Part shown: piece after piece, positions 16,637-25,196 of the stretch | Numbering within the stretch: the stretch's first letter is position 1 | Layout: each line of letters begins with the position of its first letter | From: Flavobacteriales bacterium | GTDB taxonomy: Bacteria > Bacteroidota > Bacteroidia > Flavobacteriales_D > Crocinitomicaceae | Direction: 5' to 3' | Length of the DNA stretch: 41,054 bases | NCBI GenBank assembly: GCA_947460825.1 | Contig: CANHHA010000025.1 | Coordinates: 1-41,054, forward strand | Notes under the pieces: model-generated | Database searches by the model: none | What the model was told of the DNA's origin: nothing | Seen by the model: the letters and a program-made list of their open reading frames with translations, nothing else | Made by a program: the position numbers and the translations under genes

Positions 16637-18471
16637 GTCACTGATTTCGCTAAATTTCTTGGTTGGTCTACGTTGCAACCGCGCATTACAGCAATAAAAT
16701 AAGACAGCAATTGTAAGGGAACAGTCGCTAATAAGGGAACCAAAACCTCATCGGCTGCTGGGATTTCAATGATGTGATCGGCCATTGCGCGCACGTGAAC
16801 ATCTCCTTCGGTCACAATGGCAATGATTTTTCCTTTTCTGGCCTTCACTTCTTGAATGTTAGAAACCACCTTTTCATAGGAATTTCCTTGCGTAGCAATA
16901 ACAAACACCGGCATGTTTTCGTCAATTAAGGCAATGGGGCCGTGCTTCATTTCGGCGGCAGGATATCCTTCCGCGTGGATATAAGAAATCTCCTTCAGTT
17001 TAAGCGCGCCCTCTAGGGCTACCGGGAACGAAGACCCGCGCCCAAGGTATAAGGCGTTAGACGCGTCTTTATAGGCCTTTGCGATGGACTCAATGTGGTC
17101 GTTCTTCGCTAAGATTTGTCGAACTTTTTCTGGAATGGCTTCCAGTTCAGACAACAGCTCATGAAAGCGGGACTGACTAATGGTTCCTTTTTTATGAGCG
17201 AGCTGCAAGGCCATTAGGGTTAGGATCGTTACTTGTGCTGTAAACGCTTTCGTAGATGCCACCCCGATTTCTGGTCCGGCATGGGTATACGAGCCTGCAT
17301 CCGTAATGCGTGAAATGGAGGAACCTACTACGTTACAGATTCCAAGAATGGTTGCGCCTTTACTTTTGGCAAGCTCCAATGCCGCAAGGGTGTCTGCCGT
17401 TTCGCCAGATTGGGAAATAGCAATCACTACGTCGTTTTCATTAATGATGGGATTTCGATAACGGAATTCACTCGCGTATTCTACTTCCACATTAATTCGG
17501 GCTAAGTCTTCTAGTAAATATTCACCTACTAATCCGGCGTGCCAAGAAGTCCCACAGGCCACAATAATCAAGCGATTTGCCTGAATCATTTTTTGCTCAT
17601 AGTCACGGATTCCCCCCAGGGAAATCCATCCTTTTTCAGCATTTAAGCGTCCTCGAAAACAGTCTTGAATCGAACGCGGCTGCTCGTGTATTTCTTTTAA
17701 CATGAAATGCTCGTAGCCACCCTTTTCAAGGGCTTCAAGTTCTAATTCCAGTTTTTGAATGTACGGGGTTTTTGGTTGGTCACCAATATTGTATAGTTTC
17801 AAGCCCTCCTTGCGGTCAATCACGGCAATCTCCTCATCTTCCATGTAGATTACATTTTTTGTGTATTCTACAATCGGGGAGGCATCTGATGCACAAAAAT
17901 ATTCACCACCTTCTCCAACACCCACCACGAGCGGACTGCTTTTTCTTGCGGCCACGAGGCGGTCTGGAAAGTCGCTAGAGATCGCCACAATGGCGTAGGC
18001 ACCCACCACATGATTTAGTGCAATACGGAGTGCTTCACCAAACCAAACGCCTTCTTTTTTAGAGATGTCATCCACTAAATGAACCAACACTTCAGTATCG
18101 GTTTCACTGCGAAAACTATATCCCTTGTTAATTAGTTCTTTTTTAATGGAATCGTAGTTCTCAATAATTCCATTGTGAATAATCGCTAATGTTCCATCGG
18201 TAGAATAATGCGGGTGTGCATTCACGTCGTTGGGTTCGCCGTGGGTAGCCCAACGGGTGTGTCCTATTCCAACAGTGCCTGAACAATCCTTATCCGCCGC
18301 AAAGGCCTCTAGGTTGGATACCTTTCCTTGTTTCTTATAAATATTTAGTGTGCCGTGGGAGTTTATTGCAATTCCCGCAGAGTCATATCCGCGGTATTCA
18401 AGGCGTTTTAATCCCTTTATGATAATGGGGTAGGCGTCTTTATCGCCAATGTATGCAACGATACCACACAT
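16627..18471 (-). CDS. glmS: Glutamine--fructose-6-phosphate aminotransferase (isomerising)
   Basis: 614 residues, full length. It makes glucosamine 6-phosphate, the first step of UDP-GlcNAc synthesis for peptidoglycan and LPS. The N-terminal glutaminase starts MCGIVAYIGD with nucleophile Cys2 and has LEYRGYDSAG and GHTRWATHGEPND. Two SIS domains follow, with ACGTSWHAGL, SQSGETADTLAAL, GVASTKAFTAQ and LGRGSSFPVALEGALKLKEI. The C-terminus ends in the conserved LAKSVTVE. It is the last gene of a three-gene minus-strand run, 2 bases after the DUF4270 gene. No glmS ribozyme-like leader is visible, as the gene has no own leader. Confidence 0.98.
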   Translation of the reverse strand: MCGIVAYIGDKDAYPIIIKGLKRLEYRGYDSAGIAINSHGTLNIYKKQGKVSNLEAFAADKDCSGTVGIGHTRWATHGEPNDVNAHPHYSTDGTLAIIHNGIIENYDSIKKELINKGYSFRSETDTEVLVHLVDDISKKEGVWFGEALRIALNHVVGAYAIVAISSDFPDRLVAARKSSPLVVGVGEGGEYFCASDASPIVEYTKNVIYMEDEEIAVIDRKEGLKLYNIGDQPKTPYIQKLELELEALEKGGYEHFMLKEIHEQPRSIQDCFRGRLNAEKGWISLGGIRDYEQKMIQANRLIIVACGTSWHAGLVGEYLLEDLARINVEVEYASEFRYRNPIINENDVVIAISQSGETADTLAALELAKSKGATILGICNVVGSSISRITDAGSYTHAGPEIGVASTKAFTAQVTILTLMALQLAHKKGTISQSRFHELLSELEAIPEKVRQILAKNDHIESIAKAYKDASNALYLGRGSSFPVALEGALKLKEISYIHAEGYPAAEMKHGPIALIDENMPVFVIATQGNSYEKVVSNIQEVKARKGKIIAIVTEGDVHVRAMADHIIEIPAADEVLVPLLATVPLQLLSYFIAVMRGCNVDQPRNLAKSVTVE

Positions 18472-18473
18472 AA

Positions 18474-19748
18474 TTAAAAGTCGGTATAAGTGATAATTAT
18501 TTTCGGCCGCATCTTATTGATGGTGTTCGGCCCGTTAAAGATAATCCGTTCTGCGGAATTCACGAAGAATCGAGGAGAAACAATTAACCCCGTGTTCTCA
18601 ATGTCTTCATTGATTACGGCTTGAACATAGGATTTTAAATCTGCAGAAAACTCCTTCTTGCTTTCGGAATAAACGCCGAGCACCCCGGTGTTGATATACC
18701 CCTCAGCCGCGGCGGTTTTTTTTGTGGCAAAAGAAACACTTGAACCGGGTTTATATTTGCTTCCCAACTGAAACTGAATCGGCAAATGAATCTCCGCGCG
18801 ATGGATTAATTGGTTTTCTGTGAACTGGTTAAGCCCTGGGATTACTACCTTGGCGCGCACACCAAAGGCTTGCGCATAGAATTCTTTCAGCCCTTGGGAG
18901 GGGTTGTTAATTACCTGTTCAACAGCTGATCCGTTTCGGTTAATGGCCACGTGAGAAAAGTCGGCACAGGTAGAGCTCATTAAAAAGTCATAGGTCTTAG
19001 CCACCCCGCCTTGACGATAATAAATCGTTAATTTGGCTCCCGGATCATTGAGGTTAAAATAGAAAACGCCGCCTTGTCCCGCGCTTTGAGGCCCGTTGTT
19101 TGTTTGTACTAATAAGCCTTTAAAATAACTTTGAAAGCTTGTGTTACTTGTGAATGTGCTGCTCCCGTTGGTCGCTTCGGCAATGAACAGTTTGGCGAGG
19201 TTGGTGTCTAGCGGAATCCGTAATTGAGCCTGAATACTGTCGTCTCCAATAATTGTATAATTCAAGGGGTCTGGTGTGATGGTTTCTTTGCCCAGAGGAA
19301 TTAAATTAGTGTTGTTGTGCGCTTTCGTTGAAAACTGATAATAGGTTGAATCATTAGAAAGGGCATCGGTCAATTCAAATACTTCGAATTGTTGCGCACT
19401 TAAAGCCCCGTAATATCCGGCATATTCTAACCCAAGCACAAAGGAGTCTACCACAATGGAAGAAGGATCACCAAAATTAGGGTTTACTCCAGCCAACCTA
19501 AGCTGGGTGTAAAAGGAGGCGTTAAACGTTCCAAACTTCGGGTCGTTGTAACTTCCCAACACCACATTGGCCGCATTGTCGGTGATTATGCTGTCTTCAA
19601 GAACTACTGAAGTGGCTAAATAAAAGGTGTCGGTAGAGATTCCGTTTAACAAGGCATCGGGACCTAATAACTCTTTACCTAACAACTGGTCTTTCTTCTT
19701 ACAAGCTAAAAGCGTAAGCATTAGAAGGAAAAGGAGTGAATACCTCAT
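18474..19748 (-). CDS. DUF4270 family lipoprotein
   Basis: 424 residues. A lipoprotein signal peptide ends in LLAC with lipidated Cys16, followed by KKKDQLLG. The mature protein has the DUF4270 layout: an early DTFYLATSVVLEDSI stretch, a VVDSFVLGLEYAGYYG strand pair, and a late region KKEFSADLKSYVQAVINE and SPRFFVNSAERIIFNG. The family is restricted to Bacteroidota and has unknown function; the protein should sit in the inner or outer membrane facing the periplasm. It lies between the GT5-like gene (6 bases upstream) and glmS, a neighbourhood recurring in the phylum. Confidence 0.88.
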   Translation of the reverse strand: MRYSLLFLLMLTLLACKKKDQLLGKELLGPDALLNGISTDTFYLATSVVLEDSIITDNAANVVLGSYNDPKFGTFNASFYTQLRLAGVNPNFGDPSSIVVDSFVLGLEYAGYYGALSAQQFEVFELTDALSNDSTYYQFSTKAHNNTNLIPLGKETITPDPLNYTIIGDDSIQAQLRIPLDTNLAKLFIAEATNGSSTFTSNTSFQSYFKGLLVQTNNGPQSAGQGGVFYFNLNDPGAKLTIYYRQGGVAKTYDFLMSSTCADFSHVAINRNGSAVEQVINNPSQGLKEFYAQAFGVRAKVVIPGLNQFTENQLIHRAEIHLPIQFQLGSKYKPGSSVSFATKKTAAAEGYINTGVLGVYSESKKEFSADLKSYVQAVINEDIENTGLIVSPRFFVNSAERIIFNGPNTINKMRPKIIITYTDF

Positions 19749-19754
19749 GGGCCT

Positions 19755-20582
19755 TTACGAGTTGATAACAGCGCTAGAGTCTAACACCCGATCAAAAAAT
19801 GCAGAAAATGTTTTTGCCTCTTGTTCTTCGTTGATATAATCTTGTTTCAAGATACTTGCTTCATCAAAAATGGCTCGCAAGGCAGGGTCTAGGTTGGCCT
19901 CTGCTACGGTAACGCCATCGCAATGATCAAGGATTAGTTTAGTGTATGAAATAAAATCCGTTTCCTTGCTTTTCTCTAATACAGATTTTGGAAATCCGTC
20001 ATATTTGAGTTTTTCGTGGAATCGAGCATCGAGGGGCTGATCAAATTTTTCGTTACAAAGGTTATACACGACTTTTGTTTCTTTAAAGTGCGGGTCTTTT
20101 TTATAGAAGTGCTTAATGTAAAGCGCCATCATTCCGGAAAACCATCCGTTGCAATGAATTACATCGGGTTGCCAACCAAGTTTTTTTACCGTTTCCAAAA
20201 CTCCTCGAACAAAAAACATGGAACGCTCGTCGTTATCAACGCAACAGGTTCCGTTTTCTTCATGTAGAATTTGTTTACGCTTAAAGAAATCATCATTATC
20301 AATAAAATACACTTGCATTCGCGCAGCAGACACCGAAGCTACTTTGATAATGAGTGGATGATCTTGATCATCGATTGATAAATTTAACCCAGAAAGCCGA
20401 ATGACTTCATGCAACTGGTGACGGCGCTCATTGATTACTCCATATCGTGGCATAAACACACGAATTTCCTTACCTTCTTCTTGGGTTGATTGCGCAATCC
20501 TTCGGGTGAAATTAGAAATTTCGGTTTTAGTTAAGAAAGGGGAAATCTCTTGAGAGACGAACAATACGCGTTTTTTTTCCAT
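19755..20582 (-). CDS. GT5-only glycogen/starch synthase-like protein
   Basis: 275 residues, about half of a normal glycogen synthase (about 480). It corresponds only to the N-terminal GT5 domain: KRVLFVSQEISPF, VFMPRYGVINERRHQLHEV, VYFIDNDDFFKRK, WQPDVIHCNGWFSGMMALYI. The second, nucleotide-binding GT1 half is absent. The donor-binding KxGGL motif near the N-terminus is replaced by KTEISNF. It is therefore unlikely to be an active glycogen synthase. Such stand-alone proteins are common in Bacteroidota next to DUF4270 and panC. The role is unknown. The gene ends 6 bases before the DUF4270 gene and diverges from panC. Confidence 0.85.
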   Translation of the reverse strand: MEKKRVLFVSQEISPFLTKTEISNFTRRIAQSTQEEGKEIRVFMPRYGVINERRHQLHEVIRLSGLNLSIDDQDHPLIIKVASVSAARMQVYFIDNDDFFKRKQILHEENGTCCVDNDERSMFFVRGVLETVKKLGWQPDVIHCNGWFSGMMALYIKHFYKKDPHFKETKVVYNLCNEKFDQPLDARFHEKLKYDGFPKSVLEKSKETDFISYTKLILDHCDGVTVAEANLDPALRAIFDEASILKQDYINEEQEAKTFSAFFDRVLDSSAVINS

Positions 20583-20608
20583 CGAGCCTCTACACTTATT
20601 TAAGGATG

Positions 20609-20616
20609 CGAATTTA
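20609..20616 (-). promoter_or_regulatory. Possible -7 element of the GT5-like gene (TAAATTCG)
   Basis: Minus strand; matches TAnnTTTG except C at position 7. It lies 26 bases before the ATG at 20582 and would drive the GT5-like, DUF4270 and glmS run. Confidence 0.4.
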
Positions 20617-20647
20617 CGGAAAACTTATGAAAGTTCCTAAAAACGAA

Positions 20648-20655
20648 TAGCTTTG
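20648..20655 (+). promoter_or_regulatory. -7 promoter element of panC (TAGCTTTG)
   Basis: Exact TAnnTTTG match with a weak -33 TTA at 20625-20627, 20 bases upstream. panC starts 19 bases downstream at 20675. Confidence 0.65.
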
Positions 20656-20674
20656 TTTCCTTGTACCGATTGGA

Positions 20675-21520
20675 ATGAGTCAAATTATAACAAATAAAGC
20701 ACAATTAGAGGAGGCGCTGAATCCTTACCGCAGAAAAGGCGTTTCCATTGGCTTCGTGCCTACCATGGGTGCGCTTCATGCAGGTCATGCATCATTGATG
20801 CACACGGCAAAGAGGGAAACGGCGCTGCTGGTGTTAAGCATCTTTGTGAATCCGCGACAGTTTAATGATTCGTTAGATTTTGAAACGTATCCCAGGACCC
20901 TGTCAGAAGATATTGCATGTGCGACAACCGAGGGGGTTGATGTTATTTATCTTCCGCAATACGACGAACTTTTTTTGGAAGACTCTCCGGCATCTAAGAT
21001 GTCGCTTAACGGCCTAGATTTATCCATGGAAGGGGCCTCTCGTCCTGGACATTTCAGGGGGGTCGTTGAGGTGGTGTATGCCTTGTTTAACCACGTAAAA
21101 CCTCATCGCGCTTTTTTTGGTCAGAAAGATTTTCAGCAATTGGCGATCATTCGAGCGATGGTTAATTCACTAAGCCTTCCGGTATTTATTGTTTCTTGTC
21201 CAACCCTAAGAGAAGTTGATGGATTAGCGATGAGCAGTCGAAATTTACGCTTAACGCCAGTACAACGGCAAACGGCTTCAGTGCTTTACAGGGCCTTATC
21301 GCTTATACAAGAGTATTGGAACAACGAACCGCCACTTGAATTAATCCATAAGGCAAAAGAGATGATTAGGCAATCCCCCTTGACCTTGGATTATTTGTTT
21401 ATCGTGGACCCAAACACCTTGCTTCCCGTAGAAATTTCCCAGGACACCGCGGTGGTTTGTGTAGCGGCATATTGCGGTGAGGTACGACTTATTGACAATA
21501 TGCTTTTGTCAGCCGATTGA
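20675..21520 (+). CDS. panC: Pantothenate synthetase (pantoate--beta-alanine ligase)
   Basis: 281 residues. It joins pantoate and beta-alanine with ATP, the last step to vitamin B5, the precursor of coenzyme A and of the acyl carrier arm. [16 protein letters not shown] carries the nucleotide-binding HAGH at 35-38. Other family motifs are [40 protein letters not shown] and the KMSKS-like MSSRN. The length is normal. The end overlaps the promoter of panD, whose product supplies beta-alanine. Confidence 0.97.
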   Translation: MSQIITNKAQLEEALNPYRRKGVSIGFVPTMGALHAGHASLMHTAKRETALLVLSIFVNPRQFNDSLDFETYPRTLSEDIACATTEGVDVIYLPQYDELFLEDSPASKMSLNGLDLSMEGASRPGHFRGVVEVVYALFNHVKPHRAFFGQKDFQQLAIIRAMVNSLSLPVFIVSCPTLREVDGLAMSSRNLRLTPVQRQTASVLYRALSLIQEYWNNEPPLELIHKAKEMIRQSPLTLDYLFIVDPNTLLPVEISQDTAVVCVAAYCGEVRLIDNMLLSAD

Positions 21521-21535
21521 ATTCCCTTACTTTTG
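21506..21535 (+). promoter_or_regulatory. panD promoter inside the end of panC (TTG, 19 bases, TACTTTTG)
   Basis: TTG at 21506-21508, a 19-base spacer and TACTTTTG at 21528-21535 fit the consensus TTG-N17-23-TAnnTTTG well. The -33 element lies within the last codons of panC. panD starts 23 bases downstream at 21559. Confidence 0.7.
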
Positions 21536-21558
21536 TGCCGTCCAAAGGCAATTTAATT

Positions 21559-21912
21559 ATGCAAATTCAAGTATTAAAATCTAAAATCCATCGGGTCACA
21601 GTCACCCAAGCGGAGTTGAACTATATTGGAAGTATAACCATTGATGAGCGCCTAATGCAGGCGGCAAACCTCATTGAAGGGGAGCGGGTTCAAGTGGTTA
21701 ACATCAACAATGGAGAACGCTTAGAAACGTATGTGATTACAGGAGCCAAAGATTCCGGCACCATTTGTTTAAATGGTCCCGCCGCACGAAAAGTTGCGGT
21801 TGGAGATGTTGTCATTATTATTAGTTATGCCACCATGGATTTTGAAGCAGCCAAATCATTCAAGCCCTCTTTAGTGTTTCCAAAAGAGCCTTCTAACTTG
21901 TTAGTGCCGTGA
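21559..21912 (+). CDS. panD: Aspartate 1-decarboxylase
   Basis: 117 residues starting [16 protein letters not shown]. The proenzyme cleaves itself between Gly24 and Ser25 (YIGSITID), making the N-terminal pyruvoyl group that decarboxylates aspartate to beta-alanine for PanC. Lys9 and the motif [12 protein letters not shown] are conserved, as is [21 protein letters not shown]. The frame opens 14 codons earlier, but the family start, the position of Gly24-Ser25 and the promoter at 21528-21535 all point to 21559. Its stop overlaps the next gene's GTG start by 4 bases (GTGA). Confidence 0.96.
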   Translation: MQIQVLKSKIHRVTVTQAELNYIGSITIDERLMQAANLIEGERVQVVNINNGERLETYVITGAKDSGTICLNGPAARKVAVGDVVIIISYATMDFEAAKSFKPSLVFPKEPSNLLVP

Positions 21913-22418
21913 ACCGTTTAGCATATGTTGAGGCGAAGGTTATTACCCTGCATCAAGCAGCGCAGATGGCCGAATTGCATCGATTGAAAAATCAAAAAAT
22001 TGTATTCACCAACGGGTGTTTTGATCTGTTGCACCTCGGGCACATCACCTATTTAGCCCAAGCGGCTTCGTTAGGGGATAAGCTTTTTATTGCACTGAAT
22101 GATGACGCATCCGTTCGTAAGCTAGAGAAAGGAGAAAACCGGCCCGTAAACCCTGAAGTTGCTCGCGCGATGGTGCTTGCCTCACTTGGATTTGTGGACC
22201 ATGTTGTGGTGTTTAGTGAGGACACCCCATTAAACACGATTTTAGCAATAAAACCGGATCTAATTGTTAAAGGGGGCGATTATAATGCAGAGGTTTCAGA
22301 CCCAAGGGATACGCGTTATATCGTGGGTAAAAACGAAGTGGAATCTTGGGGGGGAAAGGCGCAAACCATTCCTTTAGTAGACGGCTATTCAACGACAGGC
22401 CTACTTGCTAAGAGCTAA
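21909..22418 (+). CDS. rfaE2: D-glycero-beta-D-manno-heptose 1-phosphate adenylyltransferase (RfaE domain II)
   Basis: 169 residues. The nucleotidyltransferase signature [16 protein letters not shown] has the HLGH at 42-45. Further family motifs are [27 protein letters not shown] and [10 protein letters not shown], which favour ADP-heptose synthesis for LPS core over other cytidylyltransferases of this fold. It is stand-alone, not fused to the kinase domain found in E. coli HldE. The start is GTG, overlapping the panD stop (GTGA), so the two are translationally coupled. The 3' end overlaps the convergent lycopene cyclase gene by 18 bases. Confidence 0.9.
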   Translation: MNRLAYVEAKVITLHQAAQMAELHRLKNQKIVFTNGCFDLLHLGHITYLAQAASLGDKLFIALNDDASVRKLEKGENRPVNPEVARAMVLASLGFVDHVVVFSEDTPLNTILAIKPDLIVKGGDYNAEVSDPRDTRYIVGKNEVESWGGKAQTIPLVDGYSTTGLLAKS

Positions 22419-23090
22419 ACGCTTCGTACTTAGATTAAAAAAGGCAACAAAACCCACCAACAAATCGAAGTTATAGAATAAATCTTCTGCGGGGATTGTG
22501 ATGATTCTCCAACCAGAGAATTCAGCGGGATTATACCACACCACAGGTAGTGTGGTAGCGGCACCGGTTAATAAGCCATTTACAACAAGAAAAGGAAGCA
22601 AACAAACTAAGAAGGAAACCACAAATTGGGTAAGCCATTTGGGATTAAATACAAGTAAGACCGTACTTAAAGCAAAGGCAAACAGCACCGAAGAAATCGT
22701 GTACCACCCCGTTGGTTGTTGTAGTATTAATAACATTCCCAAGACAAAGAATCCCCCAAAAAACAGGCGATTTAGTTTAGGTTTATTTTCGAGTCGAAAG
22801 TAGGCACCCATCACTTCATAAATAAAGATGCAGTTGTACGGTACGACCACAAAGAACAGGATTTCCTCGAGCGGCAGTTTTCCTAAAAAGATGTGTGCCG
22901 TATGTGCTATAGTGAACCCCCAAACCCCCTTTTCTGTAAACCATTGATCCCAAAGCAAAAACAATCCAGAAACCAAAACAATCGGAATAATGAGGTGACG
23001 TACACTTTTGTAATAAGCGACCTTTTTATCAAAACTTAGAGCAAGGGGACCTAAGAAAGAAAACAACAAAATGTACCCATAATAACTCAT
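22401..23090 (-). CDS. Lycopene cyclase, fused CrtYc-CrtYd type
   Basis: 229 residues, integral membrane with about seven helices. The two halves repeat the same domain: LGKLPLEEILFFVVVPY at about 69-85 and ITIPAEDLFYNFDLLVG at about 198-213. The PLEE and PAED pairs are the conserved acidic motifs of the heterodimeric CrtYc/CrtYd cyclases, here fused in one chain as in archaea and many Bacteroidota. The enzyme forms the beta-ionone ring of gamma- or beta-carotene. Its start overlaps crtZ by 4 bases and it is the last gene of the hemL-led run. Lycopene-making genes (crtE, crtB, crtI) are not in the window. Confidence 0.9.
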   Translation of the reverse strand: MSYYGYILLFSFLGPLALSFDKKVAYYKSVRHLIIPIVLVSGLFLLWDQWFTEKGVWGFTIAHTAHIFLGKLPLEEILFFVVVPYNCIFIYEVMGAYFRLENKPKLNRLFFGGFFVLGMLLILQQPTGWYTISSVLFAFALSTVLLVFNPKWLTQFVVSFLVCLLPFLVVNGLLTGAATTLPVVWYNPAEFSGWRIITIPAEDLFYNFDLLVGFVAFFNLSTKRLALSK

Positions 23091-23566
23091 GCCTTGCGGT
23101 GCTGGGCTTCGTATGATTTTTTCGCTTCCCGGTAAAATTTAGGAGGAACGATTAACATCCCAAAACAGGCACCTTCCTCTTTATCTTGGTTTTTGTGATG
23201 TACCTTGTGCGCTTTTCTAATGGCATAAAAATAGGGGTGGTCAATGTTTCTAAGGAACGTGTATCGACGATGAATGTAAACGTCGTGAACTAGAAAATAA
23301 GCAATCCCGTACAGGGCAATCCCATAACCCATCCAAACGGTGGGGTAAAAATCATACATCATTCCCAGCATGATTCCTAACCAAGAAGGGATGGCATAAA
23401 TCAAAAAGAACACATCGTTCTTCTCAAAAAAACCGGCCTCTACTTGGTGGTGATCCCGATGAAAGTACCACATTAAACCATGCATCACATATTTATGTGT
23501 AAACCACGCCATGAATTCCATACCGAAAAACGTTGCGAATAATACGATAGGGCCCCACCAATACAT
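23087..23566 (-). CDS. crtZ: Beta-carotene hydroxylase (fatty acid hydroxylase superfamily)
   Basis: 159 residues. The di-iron histidine boxes are all present: HKYVMH (24-29), HRDHH (36-40), HDVYIH (94-99) and HKVHH (120-124). This spacing and the length are those of bacterial CrtZ, which hydroxylates C3 of the ionone ring using oxygen and reduced ferredoxin. Four membrane helices are expected. The start overlaps the upstream gene's stop by one base (TAATG), and the end overlaps the cyclase start, so all three are coupled. Confidence 0.95.
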   Translation of the reverse strand: MYWWGPIVLFATFFGMEFMAWFTHKYVMHGLMWYFHRDHHQVEAGFFEKNDVFFLIYAIPSWLGIMLGMMYDFYPTVWMGYGIALYGIAYFLVHDVYIHRRYTFLRNIDHPYFYAIRKAHKVHHKNQDKEEGACFGMLIVPPKFYREAKKSYEAQHRKA

Positions 23567-24186
23567 TATAATAACAGTTGAATTGTAAAAAATAAAACTA
23601 AGAGAATAAACAACGCGACGGACGTGTTGTTCAATTTAGGTTTCCCGATTTTAATGAAAATCCAATTGGTAACAAGCGAAACAATAAACCAGCACACGAA
23701 ATTATACACCGGAATAATTCCGTTTTTCCAATGCCAAAAATCGCTGTTTACGGCTACAGGCTCCATCAGCCAGTCCATACCGGTCATTAACAACGCACTG
23801 CCAACCACCTGAAACGCCAGTTTCTTGAATAGTTTGGATCCGATTGCGCTAGTCAAGGCAGACAACATGGCCCAATTCACACCAATGATCAATGGAACAT
23901 GGAGCAGTTTCGGCCCTAGATTGGCGCCATACCAGTAGGAGCCAAAGAGCAAGGAAGTATGAACGCCAATCCACTCTACGGTAAATCCGATAGTAAACAC
24001 CAAGGTGCTTGCCAGTAGCACTTCGTTTTTCCAACGATACGCGTTTAATAAGACCAAGAAGGAAATAAGCAGGGTGTAGGCACTAAGCGGTAACACATGT
24101 GAGCGCAGTCCCGGAACAAACATGGATGTTAGCCCAACCGAATAAAGTATGATTAATACCAGTATACCAAGGGGTTCTTTTTTCAT
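23566..24186 (-). CDS. CruF-like carotenoid biosynthesis protein (DUF422)
   Basis: 206 residues with about six membrane helices. The DUF422 signature is visible: GFTVEWIGVHTSLLFGSYWYG around residues 68-87 and VPLIIGVNWAMLSALTSAIG, then DWLMEPVAVN and WHWKNGIIPVYNFVCWF. Members include CruF, which hydrates the open psi end of gamma-carotene in cyanobacteria and Deinococcus. Next to a ring cyclase and ring hydroxylase, a hydratase of the acyclic end is a reasonable guess, but Bacteroidota members are poorly tested. It overlaps the SDR gene by 4 bases and crtZ by 1. Confidence 0.85.
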   Translation of the reverse strand: MKKEPLGILVLIILYSVGLTSMFVPGLRSHVLPLSAYTLLISFLVLLNAYRWKNEVLLASTLVFTIGFTVEWIGVHTSLLFGSYWYGANLGPKLLHVPLIIGVNWAMLSALTSAIGSKLFKKLAFQVVGSALLMTGMDWLMEPVAVNSDFWHWKNGIIPVYNFVCWFIVSLVTNWIFIKIGKPKLNNTSVALFILLVLFFTIQLLL

Positions 24187-25196
24187 ACGATTCTTCCCTT
24201 GATGGCGTGTTCTATGGATTCTTCTAAGCTGAAAAAAGAATTTGGCATAAGTTTTTTAAGCTTATTGGAATTATAAATTCTTGTTGCGTAAGCAGCACGT
24301 GCTGATTCTATCGTCATTCCTTGACGTTTTTTACGCATTAGGGAAATGGTTTCTAAGAGGTATGAAACAGGAATTGCAAGCCATTTGGGTGCGTAAATTT
24401 GAGGAGGTTTTTTATTCATAGCCTTAGTTATGGCGCTAAACAACCCGCGAAATCCCTTGTTTGAACCCGTGCACAAAAACCGTTCATTTCGAATACCAGA
24501 ATCCATTAAAAACACCATGGATGTTGCTACATCCCGCGCATCTACCGTAGCGTTGCAACCAGACGGATAAAACCGTATTCCGTTTTTTGCTACCCGAAAC
24601 ATTTCCATGGACCCCTCTTCCCATAGTCCTGGACCGATCACGGTACACGGATTTATGATTACAGCATTTAAGCCTTCTTCCATTCCTCTCCACACTTCTT
24701 TTTCCGCCCCGAATTTAGCGACAGAATACCCGCTATTTGTATCTGAGGCCTTCCATAGGCAGGTCTCATCGATTTCCCCTGCCGGGTTTTGCCCAACCGC
24801 AGCAGTTGAGCTCACATAGCAAAGCCTTATGTTTGGAATATCTAGGCAAGCATTTACTACGTTAGCCGTGCCTTCTCTATTGATTTGAATGCACCGATAA
24901 AAATCAATCCGATGAAACGAAACCAGGGCCGCACAATGGTATACCTTACGCATACCCTTCAGTGACGCTGCTAGGTCATCTATGTTTAGAATGTCCAAAG
25001 TGACCCATTCGATGCGCTTAAATAATTCTTCTCCTGTTTTAGGATCACAAAAATGAAAGAGTTGGCGCACCCGTTCTTTATTTGTTATAGTTCTGCAGCT
25101 AGCAAAAACAGGACCCTGTTGGGCGAGTAACCAAAGTAAATGACTCCCTACTAATCCGGTGCCCCCAATGACTAGGGTGTCTGGCCGCTTAAGCAT
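24183..25196 (-). CDS. NAD-dependent epimerase/dehydratase-type extended SDR
   Basis: 337 residues. The Rossmann motif GGTGLVG is at 11-17, the active-site SST is at 129-131, and Tyr157-x3-Lys161 (YSVAK) completes the catalytic set. VINPCTVIGPG and VDARDVATSMVFL are usual in dihydroflavonol reductase/3-beta-HSD-like SDRs. The substrate is not known. It sits between hemL and carotenoid genes with overlaps on both sides, so it may act on a carotenoid or sugar-carotenoid intermediate, but this is inference. An alternative ATG lies 9 bases upstream (25205); 25196 is chosen because MLKRPDTLVIGG is the usual distance to the Rossmann strand. It overlaps the hemL end by 8 bases. Confidence 0.85.
   Translation of the reverse strand: MLKRPDTLVIGGTGLVGSHLLWLLAQQGPVFASCRTITNKERVRQLFHFCDPKTGEELFKRIEWVTLDILNIDDLAASLKGMRKVYHCAALVSFHRIDFYRCIQINREGTANVVNACLDIPNIRLCYVSSTAAVGQNPAGEIDETCLWKASDTNSGYSVAKFGAEKEVWRGMEEGLNAVIINPCTVIGPGLWEEGSMEMFRVAKNGIRFYPSGCNATVDARDVATSMVFLMDSGIRNERFLCTGSNKGFRGLFSAITKAMNKKPPQIYAPKWLAIPVSYLLETISLMRKKRQGMTIESARAAYATRIYNSNKLKKLMPNSFFSLEESIEHAIKGRIV

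Noticed and set aside
16627..18480. A glmS ribozyme upstream of glmS
   Set aside because: glmS follows the DUF4270 stop by 2 bases and no ribozyme-like leader is visible; the ribozyme is known mainly from Gram-positive bacteria.
21517..21558. 14-codon extension of panD
   Set aside because: It contains the promoter element and would shift the Gly24-Ser25 cleavage position.
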